64,000 bases of DNA from Caballeronia telluris (GTDB taxonomy: Bacteria > Pseudomonadota > Gammaproteobacteria > Burkholderiales > Burkholderiaceae): assembly GCF_001544495.1 (NCBI RefSeq), contig NZ_FCNZ02000002.1, forward strand, positions 309,777 to 373,776, written 5' to 3'. The notes beneath the pieces are model-generated. The model saw nothing but the letters and a program-made list of their open reading frames with translations. It searched no databases and was not told where the DNA came from. The number at the start of each line of letters is the position of its first letter. The first letter of the stretch is position 1. The position numbers and the translations under genes are program-made. Positions 8,088-19,993 of the stretch are shown here, piece after piece.

Positions 8088-9338
8088 ATGAAAGTCCGTA
8101 AGCTCATGGGCGCGCTTTGCGCCGCTGGTCTCTTGTGTGGCGCGTCGGCGTCGGTGCAGGCGGCCGAAGCCGTATCGGTGCTGCACTGGTGGACGTCCGG
8201 CGGTGAGTCGAAGGCGATTGGCGTGCTCAAGGACGACATGACCAAGCAGGGCTACACGTGGAAGGACTTCGCCGTCGCAGGCGGTGCGGGCGCCGCCGCG
8301 ATGACCGCGCTGAAGACGCAGGTGATCTCGGGCAACGCGCCGACCGCGGCCCAGATCAAGGGCCCGCTGATCCAGGAATGGGCCGAACAGGGCGTGCTCG
8401 TGCCGATCGACTCGGTCGCCGGCGACTGGAAGAAGAACCTGCCGCCCGAAATCGACAAGATCGTTCACGCCGACGGCCATTACGTCGCCGCGCCCTTCTC
8501 GGTGCACCGCGTGAACTGGCTCTACATCAACAAAGCCGCGCTCGACAAGGCCGGCGGCAAGGTGCCGACCACCTGGGCCGAGTTCTTCCAGGTCGCCGAC
8601 AAGATGAAGGCCGCGGGCATCGTCGCGGTGGCCGCGGGCGGCCAGCCGTGGCAGGACCTGACGCTGTGGGAAGACGTCGTGCTGTCGCAGGGCGCGGACT
8701 TCTACAAGAAGGCGATCGTCGATCTCGACCAGAAGACGCTGACCTCCGACAAGATGGTCCAGGTGTTCGACACGGTCCGCAAGATCCAGTCGTACTTCGA
8801 TAACGGCCGCACCGGCCGCGACTGGAACCTCGCCACCGCGATGGTCATCAACGGCAAGGCCGGCATGCAGTTCATGGGCGACTGGGCGAAGGGCGAATTC
8901 GCCGGCGCGAACAAGAAGGCGGGCAGCGACTACGTGTGCGCGGCTGTTCCGGGCACGGAAAAGTCCTTCACGTTCAACGTCGACTCGTTCGTGTTCTTCC
9001 AGCAGAAGGGCCAGAAGGCCCCGACGCCGGGCCAGCTCGCGCTTGCCAAGACCATCATGACGCCGGAGTTCCAGGAGCAGTTCAGCCTGAACAAGGGTTC
9101 GATTCCGGTGCGTCTCGGCGTGAACATGGACAAGTTCGACGACTGCGCGAAGAAGGCTTACTCGGACGAACAGACCTCGCTCAAGTCGGGCGGCTATGTG
9201 CCGTCGCTCGCGCACGGCATGGCTCAGGGCGATGCCACGGCTGGCGCGATCACCGACGTCGTGACGAAGTTCATGAACTCGACGCAGGATTCGAAGAGCG
9301 CGGTGCAAGCGCTCGCGAACGCAGCGAAGACGAAGTAA
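8088..9338 (+). CDS. gtsA: Sugar (glucose/mannose-type) ABC transporter, periplasmic binding protein
   Basis: A 416-residue family-1 extracellular solute-binding protein. A Sec signal peptide (MKVRKLMGALCAAGLLCGASA) ends near SVQA-AEA, followed by VLHWWTSGGESKAI, typical of glucose/oligosaccharide binding proteins. It captures the sugar in the periplasm and delivers it to the GtsBC membrane pair. It has a strong ribosome binding site (GGAGGAG). The position opposite zwf and glk supports glucose as a substrate, as in the Pseudomonas gts system, but related sugars cannot be excluded. Confidence 0.88.
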   Translation: MKVRKLMGALCAAGLLCGASASVQAAEAVSVLHWWTSGGESKAIGVLKDDMTKQGYTWKDFAVAGGAGAAAMTALKTQVISGNAPTAAQIKGPLIQEWAEQGVLVPIDSVAGDWKKNLPPEIDKIVHADGHYVAAPFSVHRVNWLYINKAALDKAGGKVPTTWAEFFQVADKMKAAGIVAVAAGGQPWQDLTLWEDVVLSQGADFYKKAIVDLDQKTLTSDKMVQVFDTVRKIQSYFDNGRTGRDWNLATAMVINGKAGMQFMGDWAKGEFAGANKKAGSDYVCAAVPGTEKSFTFNVDSFVFFQQKGQKAPTPGQLALAKTIMTPEFQEQFSLNKGSIPVRLGVNMDKFDDCAKKAYSDEQTSLKSGGYVPSLAHGMAQGDATAGAITDVVTKFMNSTQDSKSAVQALANAAKTK

Positions 9339-9509
9339 TCGCGAGCGTCTCGACGTAACGCAGAGCGGGCGCCGTGCGGTTTCGACCGGTGGCGCCTGCT
9401 TTGAAAGTAGCAACAAAATCGTCGCATCATGTGCTGGCGTGACACCGCGTGGCGGCCGCTTGGCCGCGCTCACGGCTAGAACGCCGGCCCGTTTTCCAGG
9501 AGTCGAGTT

Positions 9510-10451
9510 GTGGCTGCCTCCCTCAGCGGTACCGCGGACAAAAACCCGCAAAACCCGCCCCGCCGCGCGTCCGCGTCGGCGGCGCTTGCCGATAAATGGA
9601 TTCCGAAGCTCGTCCTCGCGCCGAGCGTGCTGATCGCGCTCGTCTTCGTGTACGGCTTCATCATGATTACCGGTTATCTGTCGCTCACGAATTCGCGACT
9701 GATGCCGCGCTATGAATTCTCCGGCCTCGACCGCTATCGCCAGCTGTTCGACAACGACGTCTGGTGGACTTCCGCCGCGAACCTCGGCTGGTTCGGCGTT
9801 CCGTTCATCGCGGTCTGCGTCGGCCTCGGCCTCTTCCTCGCCATCCTGCTCGACCAGAGGATCCGCAACGAGGGCGCGCTGCGCGCGATCTTCCTGTATC
9901 CGATGGCGCTCTCGTTCATCGTGACCGGCACCGCGTGGCAATGGATCCTGAACCCGAGCCTCGGCCTCGAGAAAGTGCTGCACGACTGGGGCTGGACGAG
10001 CTTCTCGTTCGACTGGCTCGGCAATCCCGACAAGGCGATCTTCTGCGTCGTGATCGCGGCGGTGTGGCAATCGACCGGCTTCGTGATGGCGCTCTTCCTC
10101 GCCGGCCTGCGCGGCGTGGACGCGGAAATCTTCAAGGCCGCGCAGATGGACGGCGCGGGGCTGCCCACCATCTACCGCAAGATCGTGATTCCGAGCATGC
10201 GGCCGGTGTTCTTCTCCGTGCTTTTGATCCTCTGCCACATCACGATCAAGACGTTCGACCTCGTCGTCGCGCTGACGGCGGGCGGTCCGGGCACGTCGTC
10301 CTCGCTGCCGGCGATGTTCATGTACACGTTTTCGTTCAACCGCGGGCAACTCGGGGTCGGCGCCGCGTCGTCGATGATGATGCTCGCGACTGTGGTCGCG
10401 GTGCTCGTGCCGCTGATGTATCTCGAATCGAGGAGCACCCGCAATGCCTAA
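9510..10451 (+). CDS. gtsB: Sugar ABC transporter permease (MalF-like)
   Basis: A 313-residue inner-membrane permease with about six membrane segments after a cytoplasmic N-terminal tail. The EAA loop that contacts the ATPase reads EIFKAAQMDGAGLPTIYRKIVIP. The start is a GTG at 9510 with AGGAG 8 nt upstream. It follows gtsA after 171 nt and overlaps gtsC by 8 nt, so the two permeases are translationally coupled. Confidence 0.92.
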   Translation: MAASLSGTADKNPQNPPRRASASAALADKWIPKLVLAPSVLIALVFVYGFIMITGYLSLTNSRLMPRYEFSGLDRYRQLFDNDVWWTSAANLGWFGVPFIAVCVGLGLFLAILLDQRIRNEGALRAIFLYPMALSFIVTGTAWQWILNPSLGLEKVLHDWGWTSFSFDWLGNPDKAIFCVVIAAVWQSTGFVMALFLAGLRGVDAEIFKAAQMDGAGLPTIYRKIVIPSMRPVFFSVLLILCHITIKTFDLVVALTAGGPGTSSSLPAMFMYTFSFNRGQLGVGAASSMMMLATVVAVLVPLMYLESRSTRNA

Positions 10452-11298
10452 CATGACGATAAGCCGCGCCGTCATTTACGCGGCGCTGATCCTCTTCGCG
10501 CTCTACTTCCTGTTCCCGATCTACGTGATGGTGTCGACGTCGTTCAAGGACCTCGACCAGTTGCGCACCGGCAACCTGCTCACGCCGCCCACGCACTGGA
10601 CCTTCGCGCCGTGGGTGAAGGCGTGGCAGGAAGCGTGCACCGGCGTGCGCTGCGACGGCATGCAGCCGTTCTTCATGAACTCGGTGAAGATGGTGATCCC
10701 GGCCGTGCTGCTCTCGTCGATCATCGGCGCGTTCAACGGCTACGTGCTCACGCACTGGCGCTTTCGCGGCGCGGACGCGCTCTTCACGATGATGCTGGTC
10801 GGCTGCTTCATCCCGTTCCAGGCCATCCTGCTGCCGATGGCGCGCTTGCAGGGCATCTTCGGCCTGTCGAACACGGTGACGGGGCTCGTGCTCGTGCACG
10901 TCGTGTACGGCATCGCGTTCACGACGATGTTCTTCCGCAACTTCTACGTGAGCATTCCGGCTGAACTGGTGAAGGCGGCGCGCATCGACGGCGCGGGTTT
11001 CTTCACGATCTTCACGAAGATTTTGCTGCCCGTGTCGCTGCCGATCTTCATGGTCTGCCTGATCTGGCAATTCACGCAGATCTGGAACGACTTCCTGTTC
11101 GGGATCGTGTTCTCCGGCGTCGATTCGATGCCGATCACCGTCGCCCTGAACAACCTCGTGAATACGTCGACGGGCGTGAAGGAATACAACGTCGACATGG
11201 CGGGCGCGATCATCGCGGCGCTTCCCACCCTGCTCGTCTACATGATCGCCGGCCGCTATTTCGTGCGCGGCCTGACGGCGGGCGCGGTGAAGGGCTGA
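10444..11298 (+). CDS. gtsC: Sugar ABC transporter permease (MalG-like)
   Basis: A 284-residue second permease of the importer with six predicted membrane segments. The EAA loop reads ELVKAARIDGAGFFTIFTKILLP. Its ATG lies inside the end of gtsB (8-nt overlap), consistent with equimolar synthesis of the heterodimeric pore. Confidence 0.92.
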   Translation: MPNMTISRAVIYAALILFALYFLFPIYVMVSTSFKDLDQLRTGNLLTPPTHWTFAPWVKAWQEACTGVRCDGMQPFFMNSVKMVIPAVLLSSIIGAFNGYVLTHWRFRGADALFTMMLVGCFIPFQAILLPMARLQGIFGLSNTVTGLVLVHVVYGIAFTTMFFRNFYVSIPAELVKAARIDGAGFFTIFTKILLPVSLPIFMVCLIWQFTQIWNDFLFGIVFSGVDSMPITVALNNLVNTSTGVKEYNVDMAGAIIAALPTLLVYMIAGRYFVRGLTAGAVKG

Positions 11299-11377
11299 TT
11301 ATTCAGGCGGGCGGCGCCTTTCGTGGCGCGCCCGCGGCAAAGACAAACGAGCAGCAAGAGACAACAGAGGATTCACA

Positions 11378-12496
<1,119 letters not shown>

Positions 12497-12524
12497 GGGT
12501 TGCCGGGATTCATCCGTCGCACAC

Positions 12525-12552
12525 GAAGCCGCGCATCGACGCGGCTTTTTCT
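12525..12552 (+). terminator. Terminator of the gtsABCD operon
   Basis: GAAGCCGCG pairs with CGCGGCTTTTTC around CATCGA, followed by a T-run. Confidence 0.8.
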
Positions 12553-12556
12553 TGCC

Positions 12557-12584
12557 TTGAGCGTTTCCTCGCACCGGGCATAAT
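12557..12584 (+). promoter_or_regulatory. Putative promoter of the S9 peptidase gene
   Basis: TTGAGC (12557-12562), a 16-nt spacer and CATAAT (12579-12584), about 50 nt before the ATG and directly after the gts terminator. Confidence 0.45.
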
Positions 12585-12637
12585 CGACGGATTGCCGCCC
12601 CACATCCGCGCGGCGCTTCACAAGGTTCTCCGTCGAA

Positions 12638-14752
12638 ATGAGTTTTCTGTCCTCGCATCCCGAGCTGGTCTTCACGCCGTCCAACGACGCCGATCCCTTC
12701 CTCGCGCTCGAAGCGCTCGACAGCCCGCCAGTCGACGCCTGGGTCGGCGCGCAGAACGCGCGCACGACCAAAGCGTTCGGCAGCACCCCCGCCGCCGACG
12801 CGCTGACCGAACGGCTCGCGAAGGCGTACACGTCGAAGGACCGCATCGTCGCCTGCTCGCGCTACGGCGACTGGGGCTACAACACCTGGCAGGACGACGA
12901 GCATCCGCTCGGCATCGTGCGCCGCACGCCGTGGAGCGCGTGGCTCGCCGGTAAGCCGGACTGGCAGACGGTGCTCGACGTCGATGCGCTCGACCTCAAC
13001 ACCCGCACCGACGACGACACCCGCTGGGCCCTCCACGACTTCGACATGCTCTATCCCACCTGGGATCGCGCGCTCGTCAGCCTGTCGCCGGGCGGCTCGG
13101 ACGCGTGCATCGTGCGCGAGTTCGATGTCGAATCGCGCAGCTTCGTCGAAGGCGGCTTCGAGTTGGCCGACGTCGGCAAGCACGGTATCTCGTGGATCGA
13201 CCGCGACAGCGTGTACGTCGGCTGGGACGACAGCGCGCACAGCAAGAAGCCCGCGCTCACCACCTCCGGTTTTCCGCGCGAGGCGCGCCGCTGGTCGCGC
13301 GGCACGCCGCTCGCCGAGGCGCCCGTCGTGTTCGAAGGCAAGCGCCGCGATGTGTCGGCGGGCGCGGACTACGATGCGCTCGAAAAGCTGCATCTCGCGT
13401 CGCGCGCGGTGACGTTCTACGAAACGATGCATTTCTGGCTCGACGAAACGGCGAACGAATGGCGCCAGTACGACGTGCCGCTCGACGCGGAAATCGAGCA
13501 TTGGAACGGCTGGTTCTTCGTCACGCCGCGCGAGGACTGGCGCGTGGGCCGCGCGCGTTTCGCGAGCGGCTCGCTGCTCGTGATCCGGCGCGACGCGTTT
13601 CTCGCGGGCGCACGAGATTTCACGACGCTGTTCGAGCCGTCGGGACGCAGCGTGCTCGCCGATATCGACTTCACGAAGCACTGGCTGATCGCCTCGCAGA
13701 TGGACGACGGCGCGCCGCGCGTCACGCTGTGGCAGCCGCCCGCGGATCACGCCGCGTCGTGGCAAAAGCGCGATTTCGCGTTGCCGGCCGCGAGCCAGTC
13801 GTATGTCGATTCGATCGATTCCGAACGCGACGACACCGTGCTCATCCACGTCGAGCACTTTCTCACGCCGCCGTCGCTCTTCTACGCCGATCTCGCCCGC
13901 GACGAACCGTGGACGTTGCTCGCGCGGCTTCCCGCCCAATTCGACGCAAGCGGGCTCACCGCCGTGCGCCGTCACGCGATCGCGCGCGACGGCGTCGAGA
14001 TTCCCTACTGGCTGATCGGCCGCGACAGGAATCTCACGGGCGAAGCGGCGCCGTGCCTGCTCTACGGCTATGGCGGCTTTGAAGTCGCGCTCGATCCGCA
14101 CTACGACGCCACCACCGGCATGGCGTGGCTCGAAGAAGGCGGCGTGCTCGCGATCGCCAACATCCGAGGCGGCGGCGAGTTCGGGCCGCTCTGGCATCAG
14201 GCGGCGCAGCGCGAGAAGCGCCAGGTCTCCTTCGACGATTTCATCGCGGTGGCCGAGGCGCTGATCGACTCGGGCGTGACGAGCGCCGCGCAACTCGCGA
14301 TCCGCGGCGGAAGCAACGGCGGGCTGCTCACGGGCGTATGCATGATCCAGCGGCCCGAACTGTTCGGCGCGGTGCTCTCGGAAGTGCCGCTCCTCGACAT
14401 GTCGCGTTTTCATCTGCTGTTGCAGGGCGCATCGTGGATCGACGAATACGGCGATCCCGACGACGACGCTGACCGGCGCTTCCTGTTGACCTATTCGCCG
14501 TATCAGAATGTGAAGGCCGAGGCGCACTATCCGCCGGCGCTCTTCACATCATCGACGACGGACGACCGCGTGCATCCCGGCCACGCCCGCAAGATGACGG
14601 CGCGGATGCAGGCGCAGGGCCATGAGCGCGTGTGGTATCTGGAGAACCGCGACGGCGGTCACGGCGCGGGCGTCGAGCCGGAAGCCGTCGCGCGCGTCGA
14701 GGCGACCGCGTTCACTTTCCTGAAGTCGACGATCGGAGCGGCGTCGGCCTGA
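12638..14752 (+). CDS. Prolyl oligopeptidase family (S9) serine peptidase
   Basis: A 704-residue peptidase with an N-terminal beta-propeller of about 400 residues and a C-terminal alpha/beta-hydrolase domain. The nucleophile is Ser559 in GGSNGG. The acid lies in TDDRVHPGHARKM and the base in RDGGHGAG. The string YGGFEVALDP followed by GGVLAIANIRGGGEFG is characteristic of this family. No signal peptide is visible, so it probably cleaves oligopeptides in the cytoplasm. Homologues are often labelled prolyl oligopeptidase, but Pro specificity is not proven here. Confidence 0.9.
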   Translation: MSFLSSHPELVFTPSNDADPFLALEALDSPPVDAWVGAQNARTTKAFGSTPAADALTERLAKAYTSKDRIVACSRYGDWGYNTWQDDEHPLGIVRRTPWSAWLAGKPDWQTVLDVDALDLNTRTDDDTRWALHDFDMLYPTWDRALVSLSPGGSDACIVREFDVESRSFVEGGFELADVGKHGISWIDRDSVYVGWDDSAHSKKPALTTSGFPREARRWSRGTPLAEAPVVFEGKRRDVSAGADYDALEKLHLASRAVTFYETMHFWLDETANEWRQYDVPLDAEIEHWNGWFFVTPREDWRVGRARFASGSLLVIRRDAFLAGARDFTTLFEPSGRSVLADIDFTKHWLIASQMDDGAPRVTLWQPPADHAASWQKRDFALPAASQSYVDSIDSERDDTVLIHVEHFLTPPSLFYADLARDEPWTLLARLPAQFDASGLTAVRRHAIARDGVEIPYWLIGRDRNLTGEAAPCLLYGYGGFEVALDPHYDATTGMAWLEEGGVLAIANIRGGGEFGPLWHQAAQREKRQVSFDDFIAVAEALIDSGVTSAAQLAIRGGSNGGLLTGVCMIQRPELFGAVLSEVPLLDMSRFHLLLQGASWIDEYGDPDDDADRRFLLTYSPYQNVKAEAHYPPALFTSSTTDDRVHPGHARKMTARMQAQGHERVWYLENRDGGHGAGVEPEAVARVEATAFTFLKSTIGAASA

Positions 14753-14761
14753 CGGCGCGTG

Positions 14762-15976
14762 TCAGATCGTCCGCGCCGGCTTTCCATGCCAGCGCAGGAC
14801 GAGCGTGCGTCCGGCGAAAGTGAGGAGACCCGAGACGCCGATCACGATGCCCATGCCGTTCGGCGTGCCGTCGTGAAAGAGCCCGACCGCGAGACTCGCG
14901 AGCGCACCGAGCGCGAGCTGCACGGCGCCGAAGAGCGCCGCCGCCGCGCCCGCGTTGTGCGGGTAGCGGTGCATGAGATCGGTCGTGCAGTTCGCGGACA
15001 AAAGCCCCACCACGCCGACCACGAAGAAGAGACACACGACAATCGACCATAGGCCGCCCCACCCCGTCAGGCACACGAGCGCGACCGCGAGCGCCGCGAC
15101 CACGCTGACGAACGCCGCGGCGGAAATCATCTTCAGCGACCCGAGCCGGCCGACGAGCCGCGTATTGAGCACGTTGCCCGCGATGATCCCGACGATGTTC
15201 AGTCCGAACAGCAGCCCGTAGTGCTGCGGCTTGACATGGAAGTAGTCGATATAGACAAACGGCGTCGCGGTGATGTACGCGAACATCGACGCGAACGCCA
15301 TGCCGCCGCACAGCATGTGGCCCCAGGTGACCGGATCGGCGAGCAGATGCCCGTAGGCGGCGAACGAGCGCCCGACCGCCGAACTCGCCCGCTTCTCGCG
15401 CGGCCAGGTTTCCGGCACGCGCAGGAACGCGGTCACGGCGCACACGGCGCCGAAGAGCGTCAGCGCGACGAAGACGACACGCCAGCCGCCGAGCAGCAGC
15501 AACTGCCCGCCGATCAGCGGCGCGAGCAGCGGCCCGATCGACGTGACGATGGAGAGCATCGAGAGGACGCGCGCGGCGTCGGTGGGCTCGTGCGCATCGC
15601 GGGCGATGGCGCGCGCGAGCACCGACGCCGCGCCCGCGCCGAGCGCCTGCAGGAAGCGCACGAAAATCAGGGCATCGATGGAGAACGCCGCCACGCACGC
15701 GATGCTCGCGACCGTGTAGAGCGCGATGCCGCCGAGCAGGACCGGCCGGCGGCCGTATGCGTCGGAGAGCGGCCCGTACAGCAGCATGCCGACCGAGAAG
15801 CCGGCCATGAAGCTCGTCAGCGTGCTTTGCGCGGCGGCCGCGCTGGTTCCGAAGGCGGCCGCGAGCGAGGGCAGGCTCGGCAGATACATGTCGATCGACA
15901 ACGGGCCGCACGCGGCGAGCGCGCCGAGCAACAGGATCAGACGCGCGTCGGGACGGCGCCGCGTGGTGTGGGACAT
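14762..15976 (-). CDS. MFS drug-resistance transporter, Bcr/CflA family
   Basis: A 404-residue inner-membrane exporter with about 12 hydrophobic segments. The N-terminus [25 protein letters not shown] is the Bcr/CflA opening, and the MFS loop motif appears as [15 protein letters not shown] start at MSHTTRRRP; the upstream in-frame extension is Arg-rich and non-membrane. Members export drugs such as bicyclomycin or sulfonamides, or cysteine. The substrate here is unknown. It converges with the S9 peptidase gene, with only 9 nt between the stops. Confidence 0.9.
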   Translation of the reverse strand: MSHTTRRRPDARLILLLGALAACGPLSIDMYLPSLPSLAAAFGTSAAAAQSTLTSFMAGFSVGMLLYGPLSDAYGRRPVLLGGIALYTVASIACVAAFSIDALIFVRFLQALGAGAASVLARAIARDAHEPTDAARVLSMLSIVTSIGPLLAPLIGGQLLLLGGWRVVFVALTLFGAVCAVTAFLRVPETWPREKRASSAVGRSFAAYGHLLADPVTWGHMLCGGMAFASMFAYITATPFVYIDYFHVKPQHYGLLFGLNIVGIIAGNVLNTRLVGRLGSLKMISAAAFVSVVAALAVALVCLTGWGGLWSIVVCLFFVVGVVGLLSANCTTDLMHRYPHNAGAAAALFGAVQLALGALASLAVGLFHDGTPNGMGIVIGVSGLLTFAGRTLVLRWHGKPARTI

Positions 15977-16149
15977 GGAAATCGACGGGGAATGTGGCGG
16001 AACAGCGAGCCGGCGCCGCCGGTCCAGACAGAGGACGCGACGCAACGCGGGCCGGCCGGCGAAAGCCCATTGTACGCGAGGCCTTGTGCGCTTTCCGTCC
16101 CCGTCATCCGGTAAGCTTTTGCGTTCCCCTTTCACGACGACGCGCGCGC

Positions 16150-16665
16150 ATGACCGCCTTTCTGCTGATCTGGAGCCCCAAGAAATGGCCCTGGCCCGAG
16201 TTGCCCGCGCTCGCGCGGCGCGTCGCGCTGGGCGAAGCCGTGACCGACGCGTGGGGCTGCGGAACGTCGCGCAGCCTCTTGCCGGGCGACCGCGTGTTCG
16301 TGCATCGCGTCGCCGCGGAGCCGAAGGGCGTGTTCGCGTCGGGCTACGTGACGCGCGCGCCTTACGAAGTGCCCGACGCGTCGACGAAGCGCGGCTACCG
16401 GCTGTGTATCGACTTCGTGTACGACTTTCTCGTCGATGCGCACGAGCGCGTGGTTGTCACGCGCGACGAGTTGCGCGCCCATCCGTTCTCCGTGCAGACG
16501 TGGGACGCACAGAGTTCGGGCACGGTCATCAAGCCGATGGCCGAAGGCGCGCTCGAAAAGCGCTGGACGGAGCGCACGGGCCGACGCTCGCGGCCGCCGT
16601 CTTCGGTCGCGACGGCGCGGTCGTCCCCGCCCGATCCGGACGACTCCGGTACAATTTCATCCTGA
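16150..16665 (+). CDS. EVE-domain-like (PUA-superfamily) protein
   Basis: A 171-residue cytoplasmic protein. The pattern [14 protein letters not shown], then GDRVFVHRV, then [13 protein letters not shown] resembles EVE domains, which bind modified bases in RNA or DNA. In some bacteria this domain precedes an HNH nuclease, which is absent here. The last 30 residues are Ser/Pro/Arg-rich, low in complexity and probably unstructured. They overlap the probable hemL promoter (TACAAT at 16650-16655). Family assignment is by pattern only. The ATG follows a weak ribosome binding site. Confidence 0.55.
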   Translation: MTAFLLIWSPKKWPWPELPALARRVALGEAVTDAWGCGTSRSLLPGDRVFVHRVAAEPKGVFASGYVTRAPYEVPDASTKRGYRLCIDFVYDFLVDAHERVVVTRDELRAHPFSVQTWDAQSSGTVIKPMAEGALEKRWTERTGRRSRPPSSVATARSSPPDPDDSGTISS

Positions 16666-16775
16666 TTTCCGCCGTCGAGCCCGCCATCCGGCCCTTCGCC
16701 GACCGCATTCGCGACAGCTCGCGTCGTGCCCGGCTCACAGGCTTCAGCATTCACTTTCAGCGCAGGCCTTCATCC

Positions 16776-18059
16776 ATGTCCAAGAATCAAGCTCTCTTCG
16801 ATCGCGCCCAGCAGACCATCCCCGGCGGCGTCAATTCGCCGGTGCGGGCGTTCCGCTCGGTCGGCGGAACGCCGCGTTTCATCGAGCGCGCACAGGGCCC
16901 GTATTTCTGGGACGCCGACGGCCAGCGCTATATCGACTACATCGGCTCGTGGGGCCCGATGATCCTCGGCCACGTCCATCCGGAAGTGCTGGACGCCGTC
17001 CAGCGCGTGCTCGGCAACGGTTTCTCGTTCGGCGCGCCGACCGAAGCCGAAATCGAGATCGCCGAGGAAATCTGCAAGCTGGTGCCGTCGATCGAACAGG
17101 TGCGCATGGTGTCGAGCGGCACCGAGGCCACGATGAGCGCGCTGCGTCTCGCGCGCGGCTTCACGGGCCGAAGCCGCATCGTCAAGTTCGAAGGCTGCTA
17201 TCACGGCCACGCGGACAGCCTGCTCGTCAAGGCGGGCTCGGGGCTCCTCACGTTCGGCAATCCGACCTCGGCGGGCGTGCCGGCCGACATCGCGAAGCAC
17301 ACGACCGTCCTCGAATACAACAACGTCGAGCAACTCAACGAGGCGTTCGCCGCGTTCGGCAATGAAATCGCGTCGGTGATCGTCGAGCCGGTCGCGGGCA
17401 ACATGAACCTCGTGCGCGCGACGCCCGAATTCCTGCAGGCGCTCTCGGCGCGCTGCAACGAATACGGCGCGGTCCTGATCTTCGACGAAGTGATGTGCGG
17501 TTTTCGCGTGGCCCTCGGCGGCGCGCAGGAGTTGTACGGCATCAAGCCGGATCTGACGTGCCTCGGCAAGGTGATCGGCGGCGGCATGCCGGCGGCCGCG
17601 TTCGGCGGACGTCGCGACATCATGGCGCATCTCGCGCCGACGGGCGGCGTCTATCAGGCGGGCACGCTGTCCGGCAATCCGATCGCGGTCGCCGCCGGCC
17701 TCAAGACGCTGCAGTTGATCCAGAAACCGGGCTTCCACGCGCAGCTGGCAAAGCAAACGCAGCGCCTGACCGACGGCCTCACCGCCGCCGCGCGCGAAGC
17801 GAAAGTGCCGTTCGCAGCCGATGCGCTCGGCGGCATGTTCGGCCTCTACTTCGCGGAAACGGTGCCGGCGAGCTTCGCCGAAGTCACGCAAGGCGACACG
17901 AAGCGCTTCAACGCGTTCTTCCACGCGATGCTCGACGAAGGCGTGTATTTCGCGCCGTCGGCCTATGAAGCGGGCTTCGTCTCCAGCGCCCACGACGACG
18001 CCGTGATCGACGCGACGCTCGACGCCGCGCGCCGCGTGTTCGCCGCGCTCGCGGCCTGA
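16776..18059 (+). CDS. hemL: Glutamate-1-semialdehyde 2,1-aminomutase
   Basis: A 427-residue PLP enzyme that converts glutamate-1-semialdehyde to 5-aminolevulinate in C5-pathway haem synthesis. The family opening is [18 protein letters not shown]. The PLP lysine lies in [17 protein letters not shown], and the gating region is [17 protein letters not shown]. The length is exactly typical. I start at MSKNQALF, not at the long upstream frame that runs through the EVE gene. It is followed after 19 nt by ribD, so co-transcription is possible. Confidence 0.97.
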   Translation: MSKNQALFDRAQQTIPGGVNSPVRAFRSVGGTPRFIERAQGPYFWDADGQRYIDYIGSWGPMILGHVHPEVLDAVQRVLGNGFSFGAPTEAEIEIAEEICKLVPSIEQVRMVSSGTEATMSALRLARGFTGRSRIVKFEGCYHGHADSLLVKAGSGLLTFGNPTSAGVPADIAKHTTVLEYNNVEQLNEAFAAFGNEIASVIVEPVAGNMNLVRATPEFLQALSARCNEYGAVLIFDEVMCGFRVALGGAQELYGIKPDLTCLGKVIGGGMPAAAFGGRRDIMAHLAPTGGVYQAGTLSGNPIAVAAGLKTLQLIQKPGFHAQLAKQTQRLTDGLTAAAREAKVPFAADALGGMFGLYFAETVPASFAEVTQGDTKRFNAFFHAMLDEGVYFAPSAYEAGFVSSAHDDAVIDATLDAARRVFAALAA

Positions 18060-18078
18060 CGCGAAGGCCGCCCGGACG

Positions 18079-19191
18079 ATGTTCTCCCAAACCGATTTCA
18101 CTTACATGGAACGCGCGCTGGCGCTCGCCGCGCGCGGCATGTACACGACGACGCCGAACCCGCGCGTCGGCTGCGTGCTGGTCAAGAACGGCGAGGTGAT
18201 CGGCACGGGCTTCACGCAGCCGGCCGGCCAGGATCACGCCGAAGTCCGCGCGCTGAAGGACGCCCGCGCGCGCGGCAACGACCCGCGCGGCGCGACCGCT
18301 TACGTCACGCTGGAGCCGTGCAGCCACTTCGGCCGCACGCCGCCATGCGCGCAGGCGCTCGTCGACGCGCACGTCGAGAAAGTGATCGCCGCGATGGAGG
18401 ACCCGAATCCTTCCGTCTCCGGACGCGGCCTCACGATGCTGCGCGACGCGGGCATCGACGTGCGCTGCGGGCTGTTGTCGAACGAAGCGTATGAGATGAA
18501 CATCGGGTTCGTCTCACGCATGACGCGCCGCCGGCCGTGGGTTCGCATGAAAGTCGCGGCGACGCTCGACGGGCGCACCGGCCTGCCCTCGGGCGAGAGC
18601 CAGTGGATCACGGGCGAAGACGCGCGCGCCGACGGCCACGCGTGGCGTGCGCGCGCCTGTGCGATCCTGACCGGCATCGGCACGGTGCGCGAAGACGATC
18701 CGCAACTGACCGTGCGCGCCGTCGATACGCCGCGCCAGCCGCAGCGCGTTCTGATCGACAGCCGGCTCGACGTGCCGCTCACCGCGAAGATTCTGGAAGG
18801 CGCGCCGCTCTGGGTGTTTCACGGCCACGACACCGAGCCGTCGCGCGCGGCCTTGCTGCGCGAGCGTGGCGCCGATCTCGTCGAACTGACGAACGAGCAT
18901 GGCAAGGTCGATTTGCCCGCCATGCTGACCGTGCTCGCCGATCGCGGCATCAACGAACTGCATGTCGAGGCGGGGCACAAGCTCAACGGCTCGCTGCTGC
19001 GCGAAGGCTGCGTCGACGAACTGCTCGTCTATCTCGCGCCGAGCCTGCTCGGCAACGCGCCCGGCATGTTCGATTTCGCGCCGCCCTCCACGCTCGACGC
19101 GCGGCCGCATCTGAAATTTCATCGCATCGATCGTCTCGGCGACGATCTGCGCATCCTGGCGCGCTTCGTCGAAGCGCACGCCTCACTCTGA
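18079..19191 (+). CDS. ribD: Bifunctional riboflavin biosynthesis deaminase/reductase
   Basis: A 370-residue cytosolic enzyme for the second and third steps of riboflavin synthesis. The N-terminal deaminase carries HAEVRAL and the zinc site PCSHFGRTPPC. The C-terminal half is the NADPH-dependent pyrimidine reductase (VRMKVAATLDGRTGLPSGESQWITG; NELHVEAGHKLNGSLL). It starts the rib gene set and lies 23 nt before ribE. Confidence 0.96.
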   Translation: MFSQTDFTYMERALALAARGMYTTTPNPRVGCVLVKNGEVIGTGFTQPAGQDHAEVRALKDARARGNDPRGATAYVTLEPCSHFGRTPPCAQALVDAHVEKVIAAMEDPNPSVSGRGLTMLRDAGIDVRCGLLSNEAYEMNIGFVSRMTRRRPWVRMKVAATLDGRTGLPSGESQWITGEDARADGHAWRARACAILTGIGTVREDDPQLTVRAVDTPRQPQRVLIDSRLDVPLTAKILEGAPLWVFHGHDTEPSRAALLRERGADLVELTNEHGKVDLPAMLTVLADRGINELHVEAGHKLNGSLLREGCVDELLVYLAPSLLGNAPGMFDFAPPSTLDARPHLKFHRIDRLGDDLRILARFVEAHASL

Positions 19192-19214
19192 ATCGACATA
19201 CGCGAGGAAGCTCG

Positions 19215-19844
19215 ATGTTCACCGGAATTGTCGCGGCGGTCGGCCGCATCGAAAAGATCACGCCGCTCGGCACGGAACCCGAAGCCGGCGTGCGGCTGAC
19301 GGTCGCCGCGGGCGGGCTCGATCTCGCGGACGTCGAGCTCGGCGACAGCATCGCGATCCAGGGCGCGTGCATGACGGTGATCGAGAAGTCGGCGGATTCG
19401 TTCGACGTCGACGTCTCGCGCGAAAGCCTGAACAAGACGGCGGGTCTCGGCGCCCCCGGCGACGTCAATCTGGAGAAGGCGCTGCGCGCGCACGACCGGC
19501 TGGGCGGACATCTGGTATCGGGCCACGTCGACGGGCTCGGCGAAGTCACGCGTTTCGAGCGCGTCGGCGAATCGCACGAACTGCGCGTGCTCGCTTCGCG
19601 CGACATCGGCAAGTACCTGGCTTACAAGGGTTCGGTCACCGTGAACGGGGTGAGCCTGACGGTCAACTCGGTGACGGATCGCCCGGACGGCTGCGAGTTC
19701 TCGATCAACCTGATCCCGCACACCGTCGAAGTGACGACGCTCAACGCGCTCGCGGCGGGATCGAAGGTGAACCTGGAGATCGATCTGATCGCGCGGTATG
19801 TGGAGCGCATCCTGAGCGTGTCGGGGACGGCCGGCCCCGCTTGA
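19215..19844 (+). CDS. ribE: Riboflavin synthase, alpha subunit
   Basis: A 209-residue enzyme that dismutates two molecules of 6,7-dimethyl-8-ribityllumazine to riboflavin. It begins [15 protein letters not shown] as in all members and contains two lumazine-binding repeats (GACMTVIEK...[10 protein letters not shown] and [10 protein letters not shown]...FSINLIPHT). GAGGAAG lies upstream of the ATG at 19215. The gap to ribB is 149 nt. Confidence 0.96.
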   Translation: MFTGIVAAVGRIEKITPLGTEPEAGVRLTVAAGGLDLADVELGDSIAIQGACMTVIEKSADSFDVDVSRESLNKTAGLGAPGDVNLEKALRAHDRLGGHLVSGHVDGLGEVTRFERVGESHELRVLASRDIGKYLAYKGSVTVNGVSLTVNSVTDRPDGCEFSINLIPHTVEVTTLNALAAGSKVNLEIDLIARYVERILSVSGTAGPA

Positions 19845-19993
19845 GCCTTGCAAGGCTTTCAGTTTCGGCCGGCATCGTTCGACGCGCCATTCGTCCAGAA
19901 GACATACGCCCGCAGCACACGCCTTGCAAATCCATTGCCGCCCGTCCATCGGCGGTGGCGTAAAATACGGCCTTTCCCGCATCGGACGTCACC

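Noticed and set aside
8007..10475. 822-residue minus-strand frame opposite gtsA and gtsB
   Set aside because: Antisense shadow of two transporter genes with low-complexity composition.
19845..19993. FMN riboswitch before ribB
   Set aside because: I looked for the conserved RFN core segments and found none in the 149 nt upstream, nor upstream of ribD.
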